64,000 bases of DNA. Source: Oikopleura dioica. Lineage: Eukaryota > Chordata > Appendicularia > Copelata > Oikopleuridae. Position numbers and translations under genes: made by a program. The stretch covers positions 2,792,501 through 2,856,500 of the forward strand of contig OU015566.1 of NCBI GenBank assembly GCA_907165135.1, read 5' to 3'. Of this stretch, positions 33,358-43,849 are shown in pieces. The stretch's first letter is position 1; each line of letters opens with the position of its first letter. The notes below the pieces were generated by a model, which had not been told where the DNA came from, ran no database searches, and saw only the letters and a program-made list of their open reading frames with translations.

Positions 33358-35021
33358 ATGGCCTTATTTACGACAAACCTAAATAAACCGTTATTATGGG
33401 ACTCAATGATCAAGGGTGAAACTAAGTCGAACATCCAGAGATTCATCGAACCAGTGGCAATTGATGAAAAACAATTCCGTGAAATCCACGAAGAAAACAT
33501 GAAGAACTCAGACTTCAAGCTTTACTACTCAGACATGAAAGAGACTAAGGAAAGATGGGAGCAGGCAAGACGTGAGTCTTCACAAGCCTTGGAAACACTG
33601 AAGGAATGGAAGAAGAAACTGGAATGTTTCCCTCTTCTAAAGAAGTCCAAAGAATCCGGATCGCTACTCAAGGGTAAAGACAAAGACATCTACGAACTAA
33701 GGGAAGAAGGATTGGCGGATAAAATCGAGGAAGCTAAGAAATTGGACGACGCCAAGAATAAAGAAAAAACTAAGCTAAGAGAGCAGTGGGTCCACGCTGA
33801 TCGCCTCTGGAAAGAATTTTCCCTGACAATGCTGGGCCAGCCCTTCGCCTACGAAAGCGACGGTAAATTCTTCAGAATCGGAGGAGGAACAATCTCACTA
33901 CGACAAAAACCTAAGAAAAATCTGGACGAAATGGGAACTGAGTTTCGGGAATTCTTGATGGATAAGAAGAGCGTTACAACGATGAGCTTTGCAAAAATAA
34001 CTGAGATTCTTTACAAGTAAGATACCAACCATAAAACTTAGAAGAATTCTCCCCATTTAGAATTTCAGTAGATAAACCCAGGCGATACCCTGATGTAATG
34101 AATCTTGTTGGACATTTATGCATGATTACTGCTAAACGCTAACCCTAGATACGAGAAAGCCTGCGAACCTGGAACCCACGATCGCGGACAAGTAGGAGAG
34201 GTACTCAACTTCGTCCGAGAAAATCCGACCTGCTCAAGACAAGATTTCTTAGATGAGGCAATGAAGATTGCAGATGCGGACTTCAAGGTCGAGCTTCAAC
34301 GACACATAAAATCACTAAGAAAAAACAAAGAATATGAAAACGATCTGAACAATTCAATCGACCCCACAACTGAGAGAGATGAAATACTGAAACAAGGACG
34401 CGCAGACTTCCAGGTCGCCAAAATGATGCAACGGAAGCTGGCACCCGTTCGGGAACATTTAACTGAGGAAGAAAGATCGAGGTAATCACGAACAATTATG
34501 CGGAACTTAACGCAATTCTTGAAATTAGAATATCAATCTTAGCACGACTTAAAATTATGTACCAGCTCAGAAAAAAGAAACATTACGGTTTCCATAACTT
34601 AGGATTTAGATATGGCCTCCAGTTCAGCAGGAGAGGGAGCCGCCCTGACAACCGACGAAACAACTTCCAAGAGCAGCGTCGACGACATGGAAACTCAGAT
34701 CGACGTGACAACGGCTTTAGAACTGAGCGAAGAGAACGATACTCAGGGCGGGACTCAGGAAGAGATCGCCGGGAGGGCTTCGATTACCGACGACGGGATC
34801 AACGCCCTTTCAATGACAACAGGCGGTTTCACAATGGCAACGGCAACCACAACAACTCAGGATACAACAACCGACGTGGTTGGGGCAGCAACAACAGAAA
34901 CAACTCAGGCAACTACAATGGCGGCAGAGGTTACCACGGAAGAAACCGCGACAACTCAGGTTACAACGAAAATCAACGACGAGGAAATGCTCAGCCTTCT
35001 GAACAAAAGATGGAACAGTAG
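33358..35021 (+). CDS. Retroelement protein with coiled coil and Arg/Gly/Asn-rich tail (nucleocapsid-like), three exons
   Basis: ATG at 33358 follows TTTAG. Exons 33358-34016, 34149-34481 and 34529-35021; both introns (132 and 47 bp) are canonical and phase-consistent, total 494 codons. The N-terminal two thirds are charged helical/coiled coil (ERWEQARRESSQALETLKEW). The last about 130 residues are rich in Arg, Asn, Gly and Tyr with RGG/RRG-like repeats (GNYNGGRGYHGRNRD), as in RNA-binding tails and the GR-rich Gag of some retroelements. A genome-binding structural role is inferred. A Thr-rich frame over the same DNA (34612-35025) is considered a shadow. Confidence 0.7.
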
Positions 35022-35176
35022 ATGATATGAAGAATATGACAACTGAGAGAACTTAGAATTACTTAGAAAAACCTTCCTTATGCTCAGTAATTGGAAAAGT
35101 CTGCACTTATCTTCAATATATCCCACGTATACCTCATATAACGCCACAGGATCTAAAAATTCTCCCGAAACTTAGA

Positions 35177-36270
35177 ATGAAAGACCGAGACTGGGCAGTG
35201 AACGAATGGGTCCGCGTGGGCCTGAAAAAGAATACCAACTCAGAACGATTGGACGACGAGAAGATGCAGGAGTTAGTAGGAAACTTAGAAATAGATAACC
35301 CGGGTAAACCCTACGGATGGACATTAATCCAATCTCAACTAATTTATGCACTAGAAGAGTCCCTAAGATATCAACTAACAAATGGTGCAATTCAGACGTT
35401 AAGATCCTACATAACTAAGAGAACCCGGGAGCAAGCGAAAGGAGAACTGTATGAGCCAAATCCGCCTCCCTTCTTTGGATGGGAGGACATGAAAAAGTAT
35501 GGAATACGATGTGGTACCCTCACCCAAAGAAAAACTTAGAAACTCGGCACAAGGTGGTGCTCGTGAGCTACATTTGCTACGTTACTGGAGCCAGAACTAA
35601 TGAAATTTGCAACATCAAGATCCAAGACTTAGAGGAACATCAAGAGGACGATCACACTTTCCTCAGAATGCCAATTAGGGTAAGCAAGAGTAACAGTAAA
35701 AAGACAAGGAGAGAAAGTGTGATCCTTATTTCTAAGCCAACGGATATTATCCCAGTCATGGAACGATTAAAACTCAGCATCGGGAAACGAAAGAAAGGCC
35801 CGGTCTTTCAAGAAATGAATACAGCTAAGGTCACTTATTTTTTGAAAAAGACAGCGAAAACCTTGGGCTGGAAGATCGCGCCACGGGCCCACGGAATGCG
35901 GTTGGGATACGTTCTCAACTCTTCGATCGGAGGAATCGCGGACGACGAGATCATCAACTCCTGCCGTTGGAGAGACGACCAAATGCTGAGATATTACAGA
36001 AATCACCACTTAGAAGCGACGAAGCATGGATCGGCCTTCAAAATATACCAACAAAACGAGAAACTGAGACTGGGAGACATCGAGGCTAAGAAAGCTTGGT
36101 GCGAAAGATCGACACAAACACCGGATTGGGAACCCCCTAAGATGGTCCAAACTAAACTGAGAACAATCAAGAAAATGGCGGATGGACAGACTCAGACGGA
36201 AGAAATTACATCCGAAAATCAGGAGGAAACTTCTATCTTCGAAAAATTTCTGAGAGACTCTCGACACTAA
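35177..36270 (+). CDS. Tyrosine recombinase of YR retroelement
   Basis: The N-terminal segment starts at ATG 35177 (after CTTAG) and contains a SAM-like helical region (LTNGAIQTLRSYITKRTREQ). The catalytic domain follows from 35540: VTGARTNEI (first catalytic Arg), HGMRLGYV (H-x-x-R), CRWRDDQMLRYYRNH (nucleophile Tyr). The two parts are in different frames. A 26-bp intron with GT and AG ends (35514-35539) restores the frame exactly; a -1 frameshift is the alternative. Function: integrates the circular DNA copy by recombination at a short core rather than by a DDE integrase. The C-terminus is Glu-rich. Confidence 0.88.
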
Positions 36271-36319
36271 ACTTAGAATTTAACAAGATTACCGAAGTTG
36301 ACAAAGACCGATCTTCAGA

Positions 36320-37364
36320 ATGCTATCCGTGAACATGCTCCGAAAAGGGCAACGACTCAACACTTGTGGATCACTCAGGTGTATCTGGTCTCCAGTCACA
36401 CCGGCCGATGCCTGTGATGCCCCAGAAGAGAGGAAGGACCAGCTCAACTTACAAGTCTCCATGGCCTGTCAGTCTGCCAGTTACTGGTATGCAAACAACT
36501 TAGTGAAAATGGTGAGAGATGGCGAAAACAAGGAAGAAGAGTTCAAGAACCACCTTGACACTTTAACTGAGAAACACCACTACGACTGGCACGAGGTGAA
36601 GTCTTTCTATCACAACGTAAAGAACCACTCAAACATAAACGCTGTGCTGGAGAAATGGGAAAGGTAGATCACCTACACGTGATTTATCGGGATACAAAAA
36701 ATTTTTTAGTTTAAAACAACTGAGTATCATCAAGATCGCCAGAAGGGACAAGAACGTCGACGAGAAGCTGGAGAAGATGGAGAGACGAATCGGCATCCAC
36801 TTAGCGCAGGAGGAATGCGGACTGGCAGACCTTGACCTTGGAACCGACTCGAAAGGGACAATCCAGAAAACTCTGCATAAAATCTGCGAAGAAGCATTCC
36901 TTAGTGACATACAGGTGAAGAAGCTTTGGCACTTAGCTTGTAGGGAACCGGGCCTCTCAAACAAGAAGACAAACATCTACGTGACGGGCGAAGCAACAAA
37001 CCTATACAGCTTAGAAGAGGAAATCGCCACTCATGCCCGTTGGGACAGGCTCGACAAGAAGTTCACGCTCGTCTATCTTTACGTGGATTCAGACGAGGCC
37101 CCCCTACTGGTGATGTATAATGGAGAAAATCCGACAATTCTAGACTCAACTCAGGATGACTGGACATTCAAAACTAAGACTTCCTGGACACGTAACGATA
37201 GAAAAATCAGCGAAATCCTTCAAGACTCAGAAAGCAAACCTCTACTCAGATATAACGACTCCACTCAGGCTGTTATCTTGTCACTCACAGGGGAACAGTT
37301 CAAGACTACGGCAGGAAGAAAACGACGAAACTCAGCATCACGACCTTTGACAGATCAAAACTAA
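36320..37364 (+). CDS. Retroelement protein, 327 aa, two exons, unknown
   Basis: ATG at 36320 follows TTCAG. Exons 36320-36663 and 36725-37364 join through a 61-bp intron in phase 2 ending CTGAG. The first part has Cys and Trp residues (NTCGSLRCIW, ACDAPEE, CQSASYWYANNLVKM). The middle is helical. The last part has short beta-like segments (TLVYLYVDSDEAPLLVMY) and a basic end (GRKRRNSASR). No family recognised. As the last gene before B1 it occupies an accessory position. Confidence 0.65.
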
Positions 37365-37461
37365 GGAATGTTATCTTGTATGTCTCCTCATGTATCAAAT
37401 TCACGGGAATAAACTTCATAAACGCCACACTGAGATGGGGTTCCAAATATGGAGAGGGAAC

Positions 37462-37505
37462 GTATTTGGTCTCCATTAGTTGTTATTTATTGATCTTTAC
37501 TGTAA
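37462..37505 (+). repeat. Split direct repeat B1
   Basis: 44 bp identical to 39794-39837. Its last three bases (TAA) are also the first three of A2. Confidence 0.9.
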
Positions 37506-37795
37506 GAAAAGAGAAAAAAGGTTAACTTAGGCGTAGTCGAAATTCTAGAGTATAACTTAGTTGTTTTGATTATGGTGGCCAGTTCCGAGCGTGAGTGTTG
37601 TTGAAATCAGGTGCGCGGGTCACGATATTTCTAGAACGCTCCTGAGGATGGGCCGCGCTAAAGCAAAAAGTGAAAAACACTTCATTCTGAATTTTCTCAG
37701 AGAGGCATCAACACCTCTCGGAAAATTTTCTCAAAAAGCGCTTGAAGCGGACCGGAATCCGAAAACAAGCAGCTAAGAAAGAGAATTTGAAAATT
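37503..37795 (+). repeat. Split direct repeat A2
   Basis: 293 bp, identical by eye to A1. Directly abuts and overlaps B1 by TAA, the junction expected in the circular intermediate of Ngaro/PAT-type elements. Confidence 0.9.
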
Positions 37796-39793
37796 CTCTA
37801 CCCACCCTTGCAAAAATTTCTCAGAACGAATTTAAAAACCATATAGATAACTGAGGAATAGGCGGTTAATAATTTTAACCTAAGATTGATTTCCGGGAAA
37901 CTTATTCGTAGAGTCACCACCATAACTTAGCTATAAGAACTTAGACACCGAAGAATACAACAATGAGAACGAGGGAGAAGGTAAACTGGAGATAGTGGGG
38001 AAACCATATCAATTACTAAGGAAGAAGTCGCTTATATTTTAACTAGGACGTGGATATTCGAGAAAACTCCTATAATTTTGGTAATAATTCGTACTTTTGG
38101 CAGAGCATTTCTAGCGTAAGGATCGATCACCATAACAAAGCCAAGAAAACTGAGATACTTGTATTTATCATTACGGGAAACAAACGATAAACTAAGATAA
38201 AGAATTGCACTAGTTTCTGTAAACTGATTGGTTAAACATACTAGAAAGATCTACGGACGGAAGAGATCCGAAGGATGCTAATTAAACTAAGCTACTTCTT
38301 CACTTTGTCTAGAACGCCAAATCTTAGAGTATAAGATATCGATTGAGACACGGGGAAAGAAATCCAAAAGTTTAGAAACCGAATGAGACTTAAGGTTTCC
38401 TCTGCTACTGGCTTCTCGCAGGGATCCAGCCTGAAAGCAGCTTTGGCCAATCTGAGTTCGAACACGGAGCTGGGATCAAGACTTAGTTTAGCGGCTTTCG
38501 TTGGATAGTCTCCTAGATGAAATTAAAAATGCCATAAAAACTCTCTCGGGCGACCGAGATAACAATCCTTTTGATATACAACAAATGACTTAGTAACTTA
38601 ACTATAATTCTTAGGATTATTAATCATCTTACTGAGTGTTAAGCTAGAAAACAACACGTGAAACGATATCAAGCTCGGTTCAACTACCTATACAATGGGC
38701 CATAATTTTTAGAACCATTTCTAAGTTTATTCAATTCCCAATCAGACCGGACATAGCAAAGTTAGGTAAAATAATCACCACGGTTAGAAATCTGTACGAT
38801 GATAATTTCGCTCTCTAGAAAGGGTATCAGGGGACCATAAAACATCTCAGATGGAATAAAACGGAAACTCAGGAAGAGCCGCGGGACGCGATTCAGGATT
38901 ATGATTTATCTTTAAAATGCGTACACTCGAAAACATCATGGCAAGTCCAGACAAACTTAGGGCATTAAAGAATGCGCTCAAGATTAAATCTCAAAAATGA
39001 TTATGAACCTAAGACAAGAATCGAATAACATAACCCTCAGATGAACTGATGACGGTGATTTCGACGAGTACATACCCCCGGCGTCTTTCGAGATAAAATG
39101 CTTAGCTACCATAATATTAATTATTCCGAGTGACTGAGACTCTCGAACAAATGACGGATACTTGAAGATCCTTTCTTAGGCCAGTAATTTAACTCTTCCT
39201 AAATGCTATCGAACTGAGACAATAAAACTAAATGTCCCGAGACACACCATTCATTCGAACGACCTTAAACCTTATCGTAGGATCACATGAGAAGTTACAT
39301 TTATCCTGAGTAGTTAAGGATGGGAACCAAGAGGCAAATTACCTTGCGAATTAGACAATTGAGTCGGATCATCGGCTAAAGCGAAAAATCTAAGGAAGAC
39401 TCTAAAAAAGGAACTTTAAGGTGCTCACACCCGTCGGGAATTCCTGAAACCCTCTAGAGAATCTCTTTCGGGAAGAACCAATCGATGCCATGACGGGCTT
39501 AGACTGAGTGAGGAGGCCCTTAAAACTGAGAGTTCGTGCAAATTAGTTACAAACAAGTTTTTCGTCACCACTAAAGAGTATTCTGAAACTTAGGAACACC
39601 TGAGATTAAGGCTCAAAAAGCACCGTTGTCGATAAAAAACCGTAATAACCCTTAAATAATGGTCACTAAGTAGTTTGTATCGAGACTTAATCTCCTTGGA
39701 TATAAGGAGTGATGAAAGATGTCTTGTGGACCTCAAGGATCATAACGGTAATAAGAATTTTTGCCCACCCTAGTTTACAGTAAGGATCGGTAA
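37796..39793 (+). other. 2-kb non-coding region between A2 and B2 of the retroelement
   Basis: No long open frame on either strand. CTNAG remains frequent (10 in 38461-39060 by hand count), like the coding part. It is unusual for split-repeat elements to have so long a stretch here. It could hold transcript 3' sequence, packaging signals or a template for the overlap used in replication. Confidence 0.7.
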
Positions 39794-39837
39794 GTATTTG
39801 GTCTCCATTAGTTGTTATTTATTGATCTTTACTGTAA
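39794..39837 (+). repeat. Split direct repeat B2, right end of retroelement
   Basis: 44 bp identical to B1, followed directly by AT-rich host DNA. Confidence 0.88.
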
Positions 39838-40140
39838 ATTAAGTTTATTCTTCTAATAATACTATTGTGATAAGATTCATAAATAACTTAATTGATAATT
39901 TCATTAAAAAATTAATAATAAAATTAAATTAATTCTTTCATCAAAGAGATTAAGAATCAAATCGATATATTTAAAAAAATAATTTTTGATAATAATGAAT
40001 AATTATTTTTGTTATGAAACCAAATTTTTTAACGCCAAATTTTCATATCAAAAAAGTCGCTCATGACACGATTTCTAAAGCAAATTATGATTCAATTATG
40101 AATTTAATAAACCGTTAATTTGCCACAGATTTCTTTACGA
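39838..40140. other. AT-rich intronic flank of the retroelement
   Basis: Presumed lipase intron DNA to the right of the insertion; nothing recognised. Confidence 0.5.
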
Positions 40141-40145
40141 AATCA

Positions 40146-40452
40146 TCAAAGCCTGCGTTTTGATTGAAATATCAACACTTGCCTGAATCTACAGAAAACT
40201 TTTTTAATATTCAGTTCTTGCTGATAAACAGCTGGTTTTGACAAGCTCCTTTTCTTCCACTTTTGAGCTTTTTTGTCGTCAATCGCAGCGGCCGGGTTAA
40301 AGATTTCGTTGTAAATCCTCCTAACATGATCCTTCAAACCAATAAAATTAACCGCAAATCGTAAAAAGGGAAGACTCTTACTTCGTCACGATAAGCGATC
40401 GCGCTGAAGCGACATGCCATTTGAATTCGAAGAATTTTGTCCAGGGGGACTT
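40146..40452 (-). CDS. Class 3 lipase, probable 5' exons
   Basis: Minus strand. An exon ending near 40384 reads LRIQMACRFSAIAYRDE before a GTAAGA donor. A second exon starting near 40332 reads DHVRRIYNEIFNPAAAID and continues to KKVFC. This resembles the N-terminal region of class 3 lipases and points toward the catalytic exons at 21489-22450, placing the retroelement in the intron between. The initiator exon was not found. The link is inferred from order, strand and typical lipase layout. Confidence 0.5.
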
Positions 40453-40619
40453 TTCGGCAATTCTGAAAGGACATTTAACCTATTTTTCAACAAAATTATT
40501 CCGAAAATTATCACTGATAGAATCCTTTTTTGGGTTTTTGCTCGAATGGACAGACTAAACAAACAAATTACTTGAATTTTTGAGATTTTTTTCAAAAATC
40601 CGATTGGTCCTTCCACAAA

Positions 40620-41819
40620 AAAATACCAGAAAGGCCAAGATGCTGATTATGCTGTGTCTAAGCTACGGTATCTTCAACTTGAGAAGACTTCAAGATTTAT
40701 TGTCGTCGTAAGCAGTTAAAGTTAATTTCAATGGCTGTTTATGAGCATTTTCTGTGGCTCGGCCTTCTCGTTGTGGGTTTTATGCGAAAGAAATTAAATA
40801 CGTCAGAAAAATTTTTGCTCTCAGAAAAAATTTTATTCATAGATTTTAGGATTTTCTAATCATGAATTTTCCAACAGCTTAGAATAAAGCATTTTCCATA
40901 GTAATATTGCTTGGAAATCTCAGAAACTTCATTCTGCTTACCTCTTCTATCCATGAAGCAGCTTTCCCTTCAGCTCTTATCTTTCAAGGATTTTGAACAA
41001 AAACTTTTTCTTGCAAAAACTCTTATCGATTCAAAATCCGTCCCGTAGATCCAATCATCCAGTGCCACCATCTATTGCAACAGCGATCTTCTTTATTCAA
41101 ATTCTTCTCATTTTCTTGCTTTTGAACCTTCATGCTCTCTGCCATGATAAAGTGCTTTTTCTTTCTCAGTTATTTCCGCCGAATTCTGAGCAGAATAACG
41201 ACCATCGGTCTTCTACTTGAGCTTCAATTTTATTGACAACGCAGATTACAACCTGCCAACTTGGCAGTTTTCGAGAAAATTACTGCTTATTCTACGGCGA
41301 TAATTCAATAAAAAATCGTTTTTTGGAAGAATGATTGAAAACCTTAAGAATTAAAGCTGTCGAATAGAAGGAAATAATTATTTTTTTTTACTAGAAAAAT
41401 TTTATATTCTAACTTTTATTATTATTTTTCGTCGAAATTACGATCTACTAGTGCCAAATCGTTAGTTTTTATTATACTTAGGTTCAATTTCTTTCAATAT
41501 GAAATGAACAGTTCCGAACTTCTTTTTTCTTGAAAATCTCAAGAAGAAAACAAGTTCTTAAGATTTGACTCACAAGCGGAAAATTCTTTTTACCCTAATC
41601 CAATCATACAAGTTGGCCAAAAAACGTGGATTTGTTTTATGCTTACTTTGAACAATTTTTTGCATGCTGTGTTGATTTATTTGGTACAATTAACAGTCTT
41701 GAGATATTCTATCTCAAAAAGGAATAATCTGTAAAAGTCAGTCTTCGTTGTTTTCACGGCTCAAAAACTGGAGCGATCCTCTAGAATGATATTTTATTTT
41801 TCATAATCGCGAAAAAAAC
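40620..41819. other. Intergenic stretch, nothing recognised
   Basis: Low-complexity AT-rich DNA between the lipase 5' exons and the SLC17 gene. No supported exon. Confidence 0.5.
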
Positions 41820-43449
41820 TCACTTGTCATCTTGATTTTTCGCCCATTTTTGCGCCTCAGAAGTGCCGAAAATCAGAAATGCCGCGGCTCCGACGAAGTA
41901 GACGATCGCTGTAAGCCAGAAAACAATGAACCATCCTGTTATTCCCGAAAACAGGCTCAATAAGAGTCCCGTCACTGCTGGCCCGATGAAGCCTTTTGAA
42001 ATGGTTCAAAAATTAAAGATTGAAAAATTGTGAAATCAAGGAAGAAAACCTCAAATAAGGTCAATTTTCCGTTGTCAAAATCGAATTGAACCATTTCCTG
42101 GTAGTGATCCAAAGGTATTTGCCATGGCATACGTAATTCCCGAAAGACCTTAAATTTCAAACTCAAAATTAAAAAATGAAAATCAAATCTTACCCGGAGC
42201 AATTTCCACATGATTTGCCTTGAACCCACTTGTCGTAACTCCATCAAATGACAGCGAAATCGAAAGAAGAAAAACGATCACCGGTGCATTACAACCGACA
42301 TGGCCGGCAAGAGCAATCGAGATTCCAGCAATGCAGAGGCCACAAGTCGACATGATTTTACGAACAGTGATGGTCTTCATTTGCATGTGACCAACGAGGA
42401 AATCGGACAAAACACCAGAAATCATCGTCATAGCTGGTTTAATTAGCGCTGGTATTGCGGCTGAAATGATTGTTATCACGGTGACGCCCTTATTATTCTA
42501 CTTAGTAAGTTATACTAACAGAAAATCGCTGCAGATTTGATATTGTAATGAAGCTGTTCATCCAAATAACTCGGCATGTAGCTTGTCATAACGTAACTGC
42601 CAAAATTTCCGGCGGTGTGAGCAATCACGATTGCCCAAACTGGAATGCTCGTCAAAATGCTTTTCCATGGAATAACCAGCCGTTCGTTGGTTAATTCTTT
42701 TTTGTCTGAGAGGATGAGGGTGAGCTCTTCTTTTGAGATTGAATTGTGATCGGCTGATTTTTGGCTCTAGAAATCAGTTTTCAGAGAAAAAAGGAGCTGA
42801 TTAAGTTTGCTTAGAAAGATAATTCTAGAGCCAGAGCTGGAGTATCAAAGCAAAAATACCCAAGCGCCGCTGCAAATAGCATCGAAACAACTCCAGTGAA
42901 ATAAAAAATGAACTGCCAACCAAACTCGACGGCTAACCAGCCATTGATTGGGTACATCACAGCAATTCCGATTCCAGCGCCGGCGAATTGAATCGAGACC
43001 AGACGGCTCAACTCGCTAGATGGTGCCCAGCTCCCCCAGAGAGCCATGAAGGTCGGGTAGCAGCAGCCTTGTAAGAAGCCAATCAAGACTCGCATGAAGA
43101 TGAAAAATTTGACAGCAGCGGAATCTCGGAGCTGAAGCATGACATATGGCAGAAGCGAAGTCAACAATCCCGCTCCAAAGAAAGACATTGTCAGAATCTT
43201 GATATGTCCGTATTTTCTGCCCGCCCAAGCGCCTGGAATCTGAGTGACTGTATATCCAATGAAGTAAGAACCGAGAATCTGGCCCTTTGCCTTTTCATCC
43301 CAAGCGTATCGCACTCGCCGTTCTTCCTCCATGATGTATTCTTCTGTTGAGTTTTTCGACTCTTCCGGATATGGACAAATCGTGTCCTCGAGAAAAGTTG
43401 AAGAATTTGACGAAATTGATGTCTCTGGAATTTTATTTTTCTGGACCAT
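41820..43449 (-). CDS. SLC17-family anion/phosphate cotransporter (sialin/VGLUT-like)
   Basis: Minus strand, multi-exon major facilitator protein. The first large exon (43449-42811) has a polar N-terminus, then RRVRYAWDEKAKGQILGSYFIGYTVTQIPGAWAGRKYG, a standard SLC17 signature, and FIFMRVLIGFLQGCCYPTFMALWGSWAP. The next exon carries the ITSIPVWAIVIAHTAGNFGSY-like segment (about 42770-42550). Then GHVGCNAP and SISLSFDGVTTSGFKANHVEIAP (42479-42190), GITYAMANT (about 42150), and the last exon FIGPAVTGLLLSL to stop near 41820. About 12 membrane helices in total. Substrate cannot be told from sequence. Confidence 0.85.
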
Positions 43450-43565
43450 TTCGACGATGGCGATGGAGACATTGCTTCGAAGGGAATAGACATTGAAAGT
43501 AGTGAAAAATCCGAAAATTGCTTTTCAAGGCTTTGAGGATTCGGCTCGAAAAACTGTCCAGAGAG

Positions 43566-43640
43566 CCTGAGTCAGGGAAGTTAAAAATCCGCACAGGGTG
43601 GGAAAGCTCTTTTGAGACCCTGACTCAGGTTTTCTACACA
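43566..43640. repeat. Inverted-repeat element, family 'CCTGAGTCAGGG', copy 2
   Basis: Arms CCTGAGTCAGGG and CCCTGACTCAGG followed by TTTTCTACACA, the same ends as the element at 22013-22119. A related fragment (AACCTGACTAAGG) is at 44868. Confidence 0.6.
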
Positions 43641-43849
43641 GGTTTCGGGCCAGATTTCTACCGTTGGCTTGAAGCCCTGGTCCCTAGAACATATCTCTTT
43701 GGTAAAAATTTCATTGTTTGTTCTTCTCGTTGAGCAAGTAAAAATTTTTTAAAGTGCAAATATTCTCGTTCCAGCTTCTTGTTTGCCTTGACTTTGTCGT
43801 GTTCTCTGATACGCCGTTTTTCCAGCTTCCGTTTTTTTGCCAATAAAAT

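Larger units (their letters stand above)
22509..39837 (+). mobile_element. 17.3-kb tyrosine-recombinase (DIRS/Ngaro-like) retroelement with split direct repeats
   Basis: Order of parts: A1 (22509-22801), genes, B1 (37462-37505) overlapping the start of A2 (37503-37795), about 2 kb non-coding, then B2 (39794-39837). A1/A2 and B1/B2 look identical by eye. This A1...B1A2...B2 layout is the hallmark of Ngaro/PAT-type YR retroelements. The interior encodes RT, RNase H and a tyrosine recombinase. All outer and inner junctions share TAA, consistent with recombination at a TAA core and no target duplication. The element is several times the usual 4-7 kb, carries extra genes and introns, and is rich in CTNAG. 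Identical repeats suggest a recent, possibly active insertion. Confidence 0.9.

Noticed and set aside
34612-35025. Thr-rich acidic reading frame overlapping the RG-rich exon
   Set aside because: It is the +1 shadow of the Arg/Gly/Asn-rich frame, which is reached in correct phase from the upstream exon; Thr runs here come from AAC-AAC type codons shifted by one.
39040-39070. Hammerhead ribozyme-like CTGATGA word in the non-coding region
   Set aside because: The conserved GAAA and flanking stems of a hammerhead core could not be found.
22509-39837. Ordinary LTR retrotransposon or endogenous retrovirus with 293-bp LTRs
   Set aside because: The A repeats are followed by split B repeats, no DDE integrase or protease was seen, and a tyrosine recombinase is present.
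43658-43843. Basic minus-strand frame (KKRKLEKRRIREHD)
   Set aside because: No ATG start and no supporting exon signals; it overlaps flanks of a small inverted-repeat element.
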